DNA of 64,000 nucleotides from Yoonia rosea (lineage in GTDB: Bacteria; Pseudomonadota; Alphaproteobacteria; Rhodobacterales; Rhodobacteraceae), in contig NZ_FTPR01000001.1 of the NCBI RefSeq assembly GCF_900156505.1, forward strand, positions 2,108,001 to 2,172,000, in the 5' to 3' direction. Position 1 is the first letter of the stretch; each line of letters begins with the position of its first letter. Positions 16,195 to 25,182 of this stretch are shown piece after piece. The position numbers and the translations under genes are program-made. The notes under the pieces were generated by a model. The model made no database searches. It saw only the letters and a list, made by a program, of their open reading frames with translations, and was not told the origin of the DNA.

Positions 16195-17307
16195 CTAAAA
16201 CTCGACGACAGCGCGAATTGATTTGCCCTCATGCATCAGATCAAAACCCTTGTTGATGTCGTCAAGGCTCAGCTTGTGGGTAATCATCGGATCAATCTCG
16301 ATCTTGCCCTGCATGTACCAGTCCACGATCTTGGGCACATCTGTCCGGCCGCGCGCACCACCAAAGGCGGTTCCGCGCCAACTGCGGCCTGTCACCAACT
16401 GGAACGGCCGTGTTGAAATCTCGGCACCTGCGGGTGCCACACCGATGATGATGCTTTCGCCCCAACCCTTATGCGCCGCTTCCAGTGCTGTGCGCATCAC
16501 ACCTACGTTGCCAGTCGCATCAAAGGTATAATCGGCACCGCCGCCTGTCAGCGCAACCAGATGCGCGACCAGATCACCGTCAACTTCGCTGGGGTTCACA
16601 AAATCGGTCATACCAAAACGTGTGGCCATCTCGACCTTACCCGCGTTCAGATCAACGCCGACAATCTGATCCGCACCTGCCAGTCGCAGGCCCTGGATCA
16701 CGTTCAGGCCAATCCCGCCCAAACCAAAGACAATCGCGGTCGAGCCGATCTCGACCTTGGCAGTGTTGATCACGGCACCGATGCCTGTCGTCACGCCGCA
16801 GCCGATATAACAAATCTTGTCGAACGGTGCGTCCTCACGCACTTTCGCCAAGGCGATCTCTGGCAGGACAGTGTGGTTCGCAAAGGTCGAGCACCCCATG
16901 TAGTGCAGGATCGGCGTACCATCGAGCATGGAAAAGCGCGAGGTGCCATCCGGCATCACGCCCGCACCTTGGGTGCTGCGGATCTTTTGGCACAGGTTGG
17001 TTTTCGGGTTCAGGCAATACTCGCACTCGCGGCATTCAGGTGTGTAAAGCGGGATCACGTGATCGCCGGGCTTCAGGCTCGTCACACCGGGGCCGACCTC
17101 AAGCACGACGCCCGCACCTTCATGCCCAAGGATCGCAGGAAACGCGCCCTCCGGATCAGCGCCCGAACGTGTGAATTCATCGGTATGGCATAGACCGGTC
17201 GCCTTGATTTCAACCAGCACCTCACCGGCCTTGGGGCCTTCGAGGTTCACTTCCATCACTTCCAGCGGTTTGCCCGCTTCTAGTGCCACGGCTGCACGGG
17301 TGCGCAT
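16195..17307 (-). CDS. adhI: S-(hydroxymethyl)glutathione dehydrogenase / class III alcohol dehydrogenase
   Basis: This 370-residue zinc alcohol dehydrogenase oxidises the glutathione-formaldehyde adduct to S-formylglutathione with NAD. The catalytic zinc site is seen in GLCHTDEF and LGHEGAGVV, and the structural zinc site in ECRECEYCLNPKTNLC. The Rossmann motif is VFGLGGIGLNVIQG. Length and motifs are those of class III ADH (FrmA, FlhA or AdhI). The next enzyme of the route, S-formylglutathione hydrolase, is at 29.8 kb. A strong terminator follows. Confidence 0.95.
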   Translation of the reverse strand: MRTRAAVALEAGKPLEVMEVNLEGPKAGEVLVEIKATGLCHTDEFTRSGADPEGAFPAILGHEGAGVVLEVGPGVTSLKPGDHVIPLYTPECRECEYCLNPKTNLCQKIRSTQGAGVMPDGTSRFSMLDGTPILHYMGCSTFANHTVLPEIALAKVREDAPFDKICYIGCGVTTGIGAVINTAKVEIGSTAIVFGLGGIGLNVIQGLRLAGADQIVGVDLNAGKVEMATRFGMTDFVNPSEVDGDLVAHLVALTGGGADYTFDATGNVGVMRTALEAAHKGWGESIIIGVAPAGAEISTRPFQLVTGRSWRGTAFGGARGRTDVPKIVDWYMQGKIEIDPMITHKLSLDDINKGFDLMHEGKSIRAVVEF

Positions 17308-17417
17308 ATCGGGTATCTCCTTATTGATTGCTTAGACGATCAGTCAAACAGGACAAAAGTTCAACCACTCTGTGCGCTATGCCTTGTGTTTGAGACCAAA
17401 CACCGGAAAATGGCAGG

Positions 17418-17681
17418 ATGAAACGCTATCTCGCACTGACCCTTATTGCCGGTTGCACCGCAGCCCAAGCCCCGCTGCCCCCGCAAAGCGAAGACACTTG
17501 CGGTGCATCGGAATTCGCGCATCTCATCGGGCAACAGGCAACAGCCCTTGAACGGACATTGCTGCTTGGCCCTGTCCGCGTGATCAGGCCCGGCGATGCC
17601 GTCACAATGGATTTCCGGACCGATCGTGTGAATTTCCGGATCGGCGAAGACGAAACAATCCAGCGGATTGATTGCGGCTAA
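17418..17681 (+). CDS. Peptidase inhibitor I78 family lipoprotein
   Basis: This 87-residue product has an N-terminal signal with a lipobox Cys at about residue 13 (LTLIAGC). The mature part has DTCGASEFAHLIGQ and the RPGDAVTMDFRTDRVNFRI and C-terminal IDCG elements of the I78 inhibitor family, which resembles chymotrypsin inhibitors. The two Cys residues (near CGA and at the end) may pair. It probably protects periplasmic proteins from serine proteases. It stands alone. Confidence 0.85.
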   Translation: MKRYLALTLIAGCTAAQAPLPPQSEDTCGASEFAHLIGQQATALERTLLLGPVRVIRPGDAVTMDFRTDRVNFRIGEDETIQRIDCG

Positions 17682-17895
17682 AGCTGTGGGAGCAACGAAA
17701 GTCCCCGATGTCACGAACTGGGTGGGGGCTATTGACCGCAACACCGGGGTAGCATTTCGCTATATGCAAGTGTTCGCAATCAGTTGTGTTCCCAGTTGGC
17801 AGGCGTTGTGACGTTGCGTCGTTCATTTCATGGCAGAACAATGGCAATGAAAGATGGACCCTTGATTTTGTTGGGGTTTGGCGCAACTCTGAACT

Positions 17896-18231
17896 ATGAC
17901 TATTCAACCACTCTCTCAGTTTCACGCGCCCGAACAGGTCGCGTTCCATCGGACAGAACTGAATGTGATTCTCGGGCTGTACGGGCGCATGGTCGCCGCG
18001 GGCGAATGGCGCGACTACGGCATGTCGCATCTCCGCGATGTTGCCGTATTCTCGGTTTTCCGCCGCACCGCTGAACACCCACTCTACCGCATTGAAAAGC
18101 GGCCAAAGTTACGGATGCGTCAAGGGCAATACGCCGTCATCGGGATGGACGGACAAATCCTCAAGCGCGGCAATGACCTGCGTCAGGTCCTGCGCCTGCT
18201 TGAGCGCAAACTGATCCGCGCTGTCGATTAG
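17896..18231 (+). CDS. DUF2794 domain-containing protein
   Basis: This 111-residue cytoplasmic protein carries the DUF2794 pattern: VAFHRTELNVILGLYGRMVAAGEWRDY, partly quoted, then AVFSVFRRTAEHPLYRIEKRP and a basic C-terminal helix. The family is restricted to alphaproteobacteria and has no assigned function. The 214 bases upstream hold no gene that I can support. It ends four bases into the converging C40 peptidase gene. Confidence 0.88.
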   Translation: MTIQPLSQFHAPEQVAFHRTELNVILGLYGRMVAAGEWRDYGMSHLRDVAVFSVFRRTAEHPLYRIEKRPKLRMRQGQYAVIGMDGQILKRGNDLRQVLRLLERKLIRAVD

Positions 18232-19043
18232 AGCCGTTTGCGCGCCACAACGGGGCCGTCACCCTGTGCCTCAATTCGCAGGATTGCCCGTTCCACCGGT
18301 TCATAGGCTGTCGCCATATGATGGGCATTCGCGTGGATAAGCGTGGTATCATCCACCAGCATCCCCACATGACCTTTCCAGAAAAGCAGATCTCCGCGCT
18401 GAAAAGCGCCCTCAAAGGGTGCGCCCAGATCGGCCTGCTGCATGTCGCTGTCGGCGGGACAGGGGATCGCACAAGCCTGTAAAGCCGCAGCAATCAGCCC
18501 CGAACAATCAATGCCACGGGTAGAATTCCCCCCCCAGAGATAGGGCACACCGAAATGCAGCTGTGCGACGGTTGCCGGATCGGTAAAGGGCCGGTCCAAG
18601 GCGCGCAGATGGCTTTTTGGCACAAACCCGACATTCGTTTCAAAGAACTTGCGTCGTTCATCCAGCACCTGCACCCGCGCCCCGAATGGCAGACCAAGCA
18701 GATCGGGGGATTTGAAGTCTTCTTCCTCATAAGCATGGGTCGCGGCGGTCGCGACAAAATGCGAGGGCGGCATCATTGTGGCCAAACGATCTGACGGCAC
18801 ATAGCCCACATAACCGTCGCCGCCTTGAACAAAGGACCAACCGTTCAAATCCTCAAACACGGTAACGACCGCCCCCAGCAGCAGTTGCCGGTCACGCGGT
18901 CCATCAGGTGCAGCGCGCAAATCCACAACTGGCGCGGCAACCATGGCGGGCCAGCCTTCAAGATAGCGTTCAGCATCGACCTGCCCCGCAAGATGCATCG
19001 CAGCGACACGGCCATTCGCGGGGGTCAGGCGCCTGTCGGTCAC
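18228..19043 (-). CDS. NlpC/P60 family C40 peptidase with SH3-like domains
   Basis: This 271-residue protein has two bacterial SH3-like segments in the first 150 residues and an NlpC/P60 domain at about residues 160-270. The catalytic Cys is in GIDCSGLI and the His in GHVGMLVDD. Such enzymes cleave D-gamma-Glu-diaminopimelate bonds in peptidoglycan peptides. There is no obvious signal peptide, which suggests cytoplasmic recycling of muropeptides. The start overlaps the stop of the M17 aminopeptidase gene by four bases, so the pair may jointly degrade imported peptides. Confidence 0.9.
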   Translation of the reverse strand: MTDRRLTPANGRVAAMHLAGQVDAERYLEGWPAMVAAPVVDLRAAPDGPRDRQLLLGAVVTVFEDLNGWSFVQGGDGYVGYVPSDRLATMMPPSHFVATAATHAYEEEDFKSPDLLGLPFGARVQVLDERRKFFETNVGFVPKSHLRALDRPFTDPATVAQLHFGVPYLWGGNSTRGIDCSGLIAAALQACAIPCPADSDMQQADLGAPFEGAFQRGDLLFWKGHVGMLVDDTTLIHANAHHMATAYEPVERAILRIEAQGDGPVVARKRL

Positions 19044-20419
19044 AACTTCAGCATCTCTGGCAGGGCCTCGAGCACCGCACGCGCGCCCATGCCGACACCG
19101 CCACGCGGACGGGACGGCGCCGCCGTTGGCTGCCAGCCGTAAATGTCGAAATGCATATAAGGGCTTTCCACAAAACGGCGCAGAAACAAGGCCGCCGTGA
19201 TAGACCCCGCAAAACCACCTTTGGGCGCGTTATCCAGATCGGCGATCCCGGGCTCGATCATCGCCTCGTAGGGTTCATAGAACGGCATGCGCCAGACCGG
19301 ATCGGCAACCTTGCGCGCGGCCTTCGCAAGCGCATCGGCGTGATCATCATTGTCGGTGTAGAACGGCGAGATGTCAGCCCCCACCGCCACACGCGCAGCC
19401 CCTGTCAGTGTCGCCATCGAAATCACCAGCGCCGGATCATCCTCATCCGACAGTGTCAGCGCATCAGCCAGAACCAAACGCCCCTCGGCATCTGTGTTGT
19501 TAATCTCGACCGTCAAACCCTTGCGCGACGTCAGAATATCCTGCGGCCGGAAAGCACTGCCATCAATGCTGTTTTCCACCGCAGGGATCAACACGCGCAG
19601 ACGCAAAGGCAGATCCAGCGCCATGATCATATGCGCAAGGCCCAGCACCGTGGCCGCACCGCCCATGTCTTTCTTCATCAACCCCATCGAACTGCCGGGT
19701 TTGATGTTCAGACCACCGGTGTCAAAACACACGCCCTTGCCCACAAGCGTCAGCTGCGGGCCAGTGTCACCCCAACGCATGTCAATCAAACGCGGTGCGC
19801 GCGATGACGCACGCCCGACCGTATGGATCATCGGGAAATTGCTGGTGATCAGATCATCACCCGTAATCACATTGATGCTGGCCTCATGTTCTGACGCCAA
19901 GGCGCGCGCGGCCTCTTCCAGCTCAGCCGGACCCATATCCGAGGGGGGCGTGTTGATCAGTTCCCGCGTCAGCGCCTCGCCATTTGCAATAATCGCGATT
20001 CGGCCGGCATCAACATCCTCGGGCGCAACAAGGCGCGGGGCGGGTTTGGACGGCTTGGAGTAGCGGTCGTAACTATACCCGGCCAAAAGCCATGCAAGTG
20101 CGGCTTCCTCAAGTTCATCGCCGTGCAGGCCGCTTGCGATGTCATAGGTTCCTGCTGGCAGCTTTTGCACTGCAGCCCCCATATGAAATCTGTCGCGCGC
20201 GCGCCGTGCCGCGGTGCCATAGCCCACCAGAACCCGCGCAATGCCGCCCTTTGCATCCGGCAGACATAGCACCTGACCCAACGATCCGTTAAAGTCCTGC
20301 GCCTTGGCCCAAGCCTGTGCTTCCGAGGACAGAGCCTCTAGCACGGTATCAACACCATCACTTTCGATGACATCAACAGGGATTGCGGCATCGCTGGGGT
20401 CTGCAAAAGCAAGTGGCAT
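19040..20419 (-). CDS. Leucyl aminopeptidase family protein (M17)
   Basis: This 459-residue cytoplasmic metallopeptidase has the M17 signature NNTDAEGRLVLAD and the metal-binding VGKGVCFDTGGLNIKP and MKKDMGGAA segments. The N-terminal 150 residues form the usual macro-like domain. It removes N-terminal residues from peptides using two metal ions. It is translationally coupled to the C40 peptidase gene. It is more divergent than classical PepA, so I give no symbol. Confidence 0.93.
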   Translation of the reverse strand: MPLAFADPSDAAIPVDVIESDGVDTVLEALSSEAQAWAKAQDFNGSLGQVLCLPDAKGGIARVLVGYGTAARRARDRFHMGAAVQKLPAGTYDIASGLHGDELEEAALAWLLAGYSYDRYSKPSKPAPRLVAPEDVDAGRIAIIANGEALTRELINTPPSDMGPAELEEAARALASEHEASINVITGDDLITSNFPMIHTVGRASSRAPRLIDMRWGDTGPQLTLVGKGVCFDTGGLNIKPGSSMGLMKKDMGGAATVLGLAHMIMALDLPLRLRVLIPAVENSIDGSAFRPQDILTSRKGLTVEINNTDAEGRLVLADALTLSDEDDPALVISMATLTGAARVAVGADISPFYTDNDDHADALAKAARKVADPVWRMPFYEPYEAMIEPGIADLDNAPKGGFAGSITAALFLRRFVESPYMHFDIYGWQPTAAPSRPRGGVGMGARAVLEALPEMLKL

Positions 20420-20492
20420 GACGGGTCCTTATGAAAATTGTCATGTCCAACCCTATCTTTCTGCCCGGAGCCTGCAAGCGCGGATCACACCG

Positions 20493-20912
20493 TCACGAGA
20501 AATCCCTGAAATTCCACACCTCGCTGACGGCCATGTCAAAGCCCCGCTCAAGCCGTGCCATGGTGGCATCGAGCGCGATCCAGTCCTTTTGTGCGATACA
20601 GGCGCAGACGTGGCCCGCCGCGACAGAGACCTCTGTCAGACCGATATGATCGGCGACGACGCCAATTCGCACCGCAGGGCGCTGCATCTTGGCGAATGCG
20701 TCGGCAGCACGGGCGCGCTGCAACATGTCCAACCGCATTGCGATGTCTTCCAACATACGGCAGACAATCGCTTCGGCGTCATCGTCATCCTTTTCGGCAA
20801 ACAGCCGGATAAGGGGCGAAGGATCAAAGAACAGCCTATGCTGGCAATTGAGAACAACCACATCAGAAGATGGGTCAGAAACAGGTGCGGGGAAGGGTGT
20901 AATATTTTCCAT
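20493..20912 (-). CDS. Conserved protein of unknown function, divergent from carbonic anhydrase
   Basis: This 139-residue acidic soluble protein starts at the ATG at 20912 (MENITPFPAP). It has a Pro-rich first 20 residues, then helices with LFAEKDDDDAEAIVCRMLEDIAMRLD and VADHIGLTEVSVAAGHV in parts. I recognise no domain. It faces the carbonic anhydrase gene across a 66-base shared promoter region, which may mean shared regulation with the bicarbonate cluster. The opposite strand within this stretch shows no better coding frame. Confidence 0.65.
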   Translation of the reverse strand: MENITPFPAPVSDPSSDVVVLNCQHRLFFDPSPLIRLFAEKDDDDAEAIVCRMLEDIAMRLDMLQRARAADAFAKMQRPAVRIGVVADHIGLTEVSVAAGHVCACIAQKDWIALDATMARLERGFDMAVSEVWNFRDFS

Positions 20913-20978
20913 GGTCGTCGTTTTATGACGACAAGGTTCCCAGAAGGTTGAGACGAGCGTAAAAATCGCTCGAAATTC

Positions 20979-21671
20979 ATGAAAATGCCACGTATCTCTG
21001 CGGAAGTAATGAAAGACGTACCTATGGAACATGCCCGCCCCCTTCCAGCCTATCTGGTCAACCGCTATCACGGTTGGAAGGCAACGATTTATACAGAAAA
21101 CCGTGGCTGGTACCGGCGTCTGGCCGAAGACGGACAGCACCCGCGCTCGATGGTGATTTCCTGCTGCGACAGTCGTGTGCATGTTACCTCGATCTTTGGC
21201 GCTGATCAGGGCGAGTTCTTTATTCACCGTAACATTGCCAATCTGGTACCGCCGTTTAACCCTGACGGCCACCATCACGGCACCTCTGCGGCCGTGGAGT
21301 ATGCGATTTCGGGCCTGAAAGTGGCACATCTCATCGTTCTGGGTCATTCGGGCTGCGGCGGTGTTGAAGGCTGCTACAATATGTGTTCCGGCAAAGCCCC
21401 CGAGCTCGAAGAATCCAGCAGCTTTGTGGGCCGCTGGATGGAAATCCTCCGCCCCGGCTATGAGGCACTGGACCCGGGCGATGATGCGACCCGCAAGACA
21501 GCGCTTGAAAAGGCATCTGTCGTGATCTCTTTGCAAAACCTGATGACATTTCCCTTTGTGAAAACGGCGGTCGAAAGTGAGCGTCTGTCGATTCACGGCC
21601 TGTGGAATGATATCGGCGAGGGCGGGCTCGAAGCCTATGATCCCAAAAAAGAGTTGTTCTACCCCATTTAG
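20979..21671 (+). CDS. Beta-class carbonic anhydrase
   Basis: This cytoplasmic zinc enzyme interconverts CO2 and bicarbonate. The Zn ligands are seen in ISCCDSRVH and LGHSGCGG, and the HRNIANLVPP segment is typical of plant-type beta carbonic anhydrase. The start is uncertain. In-frame ATGs lie at 20979, 20985, 21009 and 21024, and family alignment suggests the mature protein begins near MEHARPLPAYL (21024). It precedes the SbtA-like permease by 62 bases, forming a bicarbonate uptake and conversion unit. Confidence 0.93.
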   Translation: MKMPRISAEVMKDVPMEHARPLPAYLVNRYHGWKATIYTENRGWYRRLAEDGQHPRSMVISCCDSRVHVTSIFGADQGEFFIHRNIANLVPPFNPDGHHHGTSAAVEYAISGLKVAHLIVLGHSGCGGVEGCYNMCSGKAPELEESSSFVGRWMEILRPGYEALDPGDDATRKTALEKASVVISLQNLMTFPFVKTAVESERLSIHGLWNDIGEGGLEAYDPKKELFYPI

Positions 21672-21733
21672 AACCAATCATTTCCCGGGGCATCGGTTGC
21701 CCGAAATCACGCATATTCAAGGACTGAGACGAA

Positions 21734-22711
21734 ATGCAGGAAATCCTATCGCTGGCAGGGGCCAACCTCATTTCACCGATCATCCTCAGCTTTGCCTTGG
21801 GCCTCGCAGCGGCTTTGGCGCGTTCTGACCTGACCATCCCAGAAGCCGTGGCCAAAGGCATGTCGATCTATCTTTTGTTCGCCATCGGTTTCAAAGGCGG
21901 CGTCGCAGTCAGCACACATGGCATTGACCAAACGCTGATCCTGTCGCTGATTGCCGGCCTGATCCTGTCTTTCGGATTGCCATTGATTGCCTTTGCGCTG
22001 CTACGCGTCATGACCGGCCTGTCCAACATCGACGCCGCCGCCGTCGCCGCGCATTATGGCTCTATCAGCATCGTGACCTTCGTGGCCGCAACCTCCGTAC
22101 TGCAGGGCCGCCTGATCGACAGTGAAGGTTACATGGTCGCTGTCGCAGCCGTCATGGAAGCCCCCGCGATTCTGTCTGCCCTCTGGCTTGTCGCCCGCAG
22201 CGGTGGCGGTGGCAAAATGGAACCGGGTTTGATGCGCGAACTTCTACTGAACGGCTCAATTGTCCTGCTGGTTGGCGCGTTCTTTATCGGCGCAATCACC
22301 GGCGAACAGGGCCTTGCAGAGATCAGCCCCTTCATTGTGGCCCCTTTCAAAGGTGTGCTCTGTCTTTTCCTGCTCGACATGGGCCTGATTGCAGGGCGTG
22401 GCCTGCGGCAATCGCGCGGGGTGGTCGGCATGGGGGCCGTCGGCTTTGCGATCGTGATGCCGCTTGTCGGTGCGATGATCGGGCTTGGCGCGGGTCTGCT
22501 TGTCGGCCTCTCGCTCGGCGGCGTGGTGCTGATGATGGTGCTTAGCGCCTCGGCCAGCTATATCGCCGTGCCCGCCGCGATGCGCGTGGCCCTGCCCGAG
22601 GCAAATCCTTCGGTCTATCTGACCCTGTCACTCGGGGTCACCTTTCCCTTTAACCTCACGCTTGGCATTCCGCTTTATTTGGCCGTAGCGCAAATCGTTG
22701 TCGGAGGCTGA
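21734..22711 (+). CDS. sbtA: Sodium-dependent bicarbonate transporter, SbtA family
   Basis: This 325-residue protein is almost entirely hydrophobic, with about ten membrane helices, starting MQEILSLAGANLISPIILSF. The FAIGFKGGVAVS and SIVTFVAAT segments and the YIAVPAAMRVALPEANPS end match the SbtA/DUF897 family. In cyanobacteria SbtA takes up bicarbonate with sodium. The neighbouring carbonic anhydrase and PII-like gene support the same function here, although that function has not been read directly from key residues. Confidence 0.9.
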   Translation: MQEILSLAGANLISPIILSFALGLAAALARSDLTIPEAVAKGMSIYLLFAIGFKGGVAVSTHGIDQTLILSLIAGLILSFGLPLIAFALLRVMTGLSNIDAAAVAAHYGSISIVTFVAATSVLQGRLIDSEGYMVAVAAVMEAPAILSALWLVARSGGGGKMEPGLMRELLLNGSIVLLVGAFFIGAITGEQGLAEISPFIVAPFKGVLCLFLLDMGLIAGRGLRQSRGVVGMGAVGFAIVMPLVGAMIGLGAGLLVGLSLGGVVLMMVLSASASYIAVPAAMRVALPEANPSVYLTLSLGVTFPFNLTLGIPLYLAVAQIVVGG

Positions 22712-22712
22712 C

Positions 22713-23021
22713 ATGCAAACCCATACAGCAAAACGGGTCGAAATCGTGATTGAGGCCCCTTTGGAAAACCGCCTGACAAAGGCCCTGACAGAGGCGGGGG
22801 TGACCGGCTTTACGATCCTGCCCGTATTGGGCGGTTCTGGACGGTCGGGGGTTTGGACCCGCGAAGGTCAGGTCGGGCGCGCGGGCATGGTCCAAGTGGT
22901 CTGCCTGATCAAGCCCGAGCGGCTTGACGGATTGTTGGATGCCGCATTCAGCGTGGTGGAAAAACACATCGGCGTGGTGAGCATCACCGACGCACAGGTG
23001 CTGCGCGCGGAGCGTTTCTAA
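22713..23021 (+). CDS. sbtB: SbtB-like PII-family regulator
   Basis: This 102-residue protein begins at the ATG at 22713, one base after the sbtA stop. It has the PII fold pattern: an N-terminal strand (RVEIVIEAP), a helix, a T-loop with GGSGRSGVWTREG, and VQVVCLIKPERLDGLLDAAF. Cyanobacterial SbtB binds adenine nucleotides and inhibits SbtA. The C-terminal CGPEGC redox loop of cyanobacterial SbtB is absent here. It is expected to gate the permease. Confidence 0.85.
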   Translation: MQTHTAKRVEIVIEAPLENRLTKALTEAGVTGFTILPVLGGSGRSGVWTREGQVGRAGMVQVVCLIKPERLDGLLDAAFSVVEKHIGVVSITDAQVLRAERF

Positions 23022-23278
23022 GCGCCCCAAACCGCCGCGCCCAACGACCGGTCGAACGCGAAACACTGTCCATTCAAAGACCCTGAATTGACGTTGGTGA
23101 GTGCAGCCTTGTGCCCTTTGCGAGGGAATCCGGCGTGTGCAAAGCGATTTGGAACCTGCCTTAACCAATTCTTAACATCTGCAACAAAAACGTGTGCCAG
23201 ATCACAGAGCAGCGCGGATCGTTAGGCTACTGTCCTCCATATTCTACACCGTATTTTTATATGAATTGGAGTAAACAA

Positions 23279-24010
23279 ATGGCTAACGAAGAACTGTATG
23301 TCGGACAAAAACTCACGGCTGTGTTGGAGGATGTCGAAACCAACACCGCGATCGCGACATGGGAATATGAAATCCTTGCGGTAACAGACAAGCTAGATGC
23401 CTCTCAGGGGCTTGAGACCAAGCTGATTTCGGAGAAATGGATCACCCCCGAAGCACAATCAATCCACACGATGGAGGAAAGCGCTGCGGGTGCATCGCTT
23501 GAAGGCAGCGCCGACACCGCGCTTGAAGTCACGAAATTTGCGTGGGATTTCATCAAGGATAACAAGGCCGTCAGCAACGCCAAAGACACCACGACATCGG
23601 TGATCCTGAAGGGCACTGATCCGCTCGATTATCAAAATGCAAAAGAAGGCAAAACCGGCGACATCCGGTTCTATGTCCACGATTCACTCATCAAGGACTG
23701 GATTTTGGTCGAAGTCATCTCGCGCTTGCAAGGCACCTATCATGCGACCCCAAGCAAGCCGGACATGGCTTTTGGTCACTACTTGCCATCGGTGCATTTC
23801 AATGTGGTCAAGATTTTCGTCGGCTTTTCCTTCCGGCTTGATGCCCATGCCGAGGTGACTGCGCCCTCTAACCTTGGCCCGAAAGATGATGTGCAGCCAC
23901 AGGTCGGCATCTATGCCAAATTCAAGGTCAGCTGGCTGAGCAGCCATACATATACCGCCTCATTTGGTGCCAATGGCCTCAGGGGCTTCAGCTTTAAAGG
24001 CTGGAACTAG
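23279..24010 (+). CDS. Protein of unknown function, 243 residues
   Basis: The ATG at 23279 has TTGGAG eight bases upstream. The protein (MANEELYVGQKL) has no signal peptide or membrane helix. The second half is rich in aromatic residues and Val/Phe/Tyr strands (FNVVKIFVGFSFRLDAHAEV, YAKFKVSWLSSHTYTASFG), suggesting a beta-sandwich. I do not recognise the family. The 257 bases upstream contain no other gene and presumably hold its promoter. It is converging with zapE, with 30 bases between the stops. Base composition looks somewhat more AT-rich than the neighbours. Confidence 0.6.
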   Translation: MANEELYVGQKLTAVLEDVETNTAIATWEYEILAVTDKLDASQGLETKLISEKWITPEAQSIHTMEESAAGASLEGSADTALEVTKFAWDFIKDNKAVSNAKDTTTSVILKGTDPLDYQNAKEGKTGDIRFYVHDSLIKDWILVEVISRLQGTYHATPSKPDMAFGHYLPSVHFNVVKIFVGFSFRLDAHAEVTAPSNLGPKDDVQPQVGIYAKFKVSWLSSHTYTASFGANGLRGFSFKGWN

Positions 24011-24040
24011 CACAAGAGGCGGGGTGCGGCGACTGATGCC

Positions 24041-25093
24041 CTACCCCGCCCAATCCGCTGACTGCATCTCGCGCAAACGGCTGGCGGTACGCTCGAACTC
24101 GAATGTGCCAGTGCCTTCAACATAGAGCATCTCAGGCACGGCTGCGGCTGAGCAAATCAGTTGCACCTTCGCTTCGTACAATGCGTCGATCAGCGTGACG
24201 AAACGCTTGGCTTCATTGAAATTATGGCGCGACAGGATCGGGATGTCCTCGAGGATCAGCACCCGCACCGCATCTGCCAGCGCCAGATAATCCCCCGCGC
24301 CCAATGGCCGGCCACACAAATCAAAAAATTTCGCGCGCGCGACCCCGTTGTGAAACTGTGGCAAGGTGACTTCGCGCCCTTTGACATGCAGCACCAGCGC
24401 TTCCGACACCCCGTTGCTCAGGTGATCCCAGATCTTGGCGATGGCTTGGTGCGCGGCCGCGTCATTGGGTGTGAAATAGCTGGGGCTACCCGCCAACCGG
24501 TCCTGACGGTAATCCGTCGGGCTGGCCAATTCATGCACAACCATCCGCTCTTTCAGCAAGGCGATGAACGGCGTGAACAGCTGCCGGTTCAATCCGTCCT
24601 TGTAGAGATCATCCGGTGGGCGGTTCGATGTCGTGACAATGACCACACCGCGCGCAAACAGCGCTTCAAACAGGCGCCCCACAAGCATCGCATCGGTGAT
24701 GTCGGAAATCTGCATCTCGTCGAACGCCAGAAAGCGCACCTCATCCGCCAGCTTTGCGGCCACCGGGGCCAGCGCATCATCTACGCCGGTTTTGCGCGCC
24801 GCCGTCATCTCGCTGTGAACCCATTGCATGAAGGCATGGAAATGGCGGCGCTGTTTCGGGACTGTAACCAGATCATAAAGCAGGTCCATCAGCATCGACT
24901 TGCCGCGCCCGACCCCACCCCACATGTAAAGGCCCCGAACAGGCGGTGGCGCTTTGCGGAAGAGACCACGTTTCACCGGCGTATCAACCGCGGCACGCAC
25001 GCGTTCCAATTCGGGCAGAACCCCGATCTGGGCATCATCCGCGTGTAGCCTGCCTGCGGCAACCGCCGCGTGATATGCCTCTTGTACTGTCAT
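24041..25093 (-). CDS. zapE: Cell division protein ZapE (AFG1-like ATPase)
   Basis: This 350-residue AAA-type ATPase shows Walker A in YMWGGVGRGKSMLMD at about residues 56-70 and Walker B in VRFLAFDEMQISD. RHNFNEAKRFVTLIDALYE near the C terminus is typical of ZapE. In E. coli it acts at the division ring under low oxygen or late constriction; in mitochondria the relative Afg1 assists oxidase quality control. Length and motifs are complete. It is monocistronic, with no obvious coupling. Confidence 0.94.
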   Translation of the reverse strand: MTVQEAYHAAVAAGRLHADDAQIGVLPELERVRAAVDTPVKRGLFRKAPPPVRGLYMWGGVGRGKSMLMDLLYDLVTVPKQRRHFHAFMQWVHSEMTAARKTGVDDALAPVAAKLADEVRFLAFDEMQISDITDAMLVGRLFEALFARGVVIVTTSNRPPDDLYKDGLNRQLFTPFIALLKERMVVHELASPTDYRQDRLAGSPSYFTPNDAAAHQAIAKIWDHLSNGVSEALVLHVKGREVTLPQFHNGVARAKFFDLCGRPLGAGDYLALADAVRVLILEDIPILSRHNFNEAKRFVTLIDALYEAKVQLICSAAAVPEMLYVEGTGTFEFERTASRLREMQSADWAG

Positions 25094-25182
25094 CGCGTTT
25101 GGATAGCGCGCAGCCCTGCCGATGAAAAGCGTGTCATATGTGCGAGGTTGCAGAATATCGGTGCAAAGGCGCTGCGACCTGC

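Noticed and set aside
20912..21677. Extension of the 139-residue minus-strand gene across the carbonic anhydrase gene
   Set aside because: The extended part is the antisense of a well-conserved enzyme. The ATG at 20912 gives a compact protein divergent from it.
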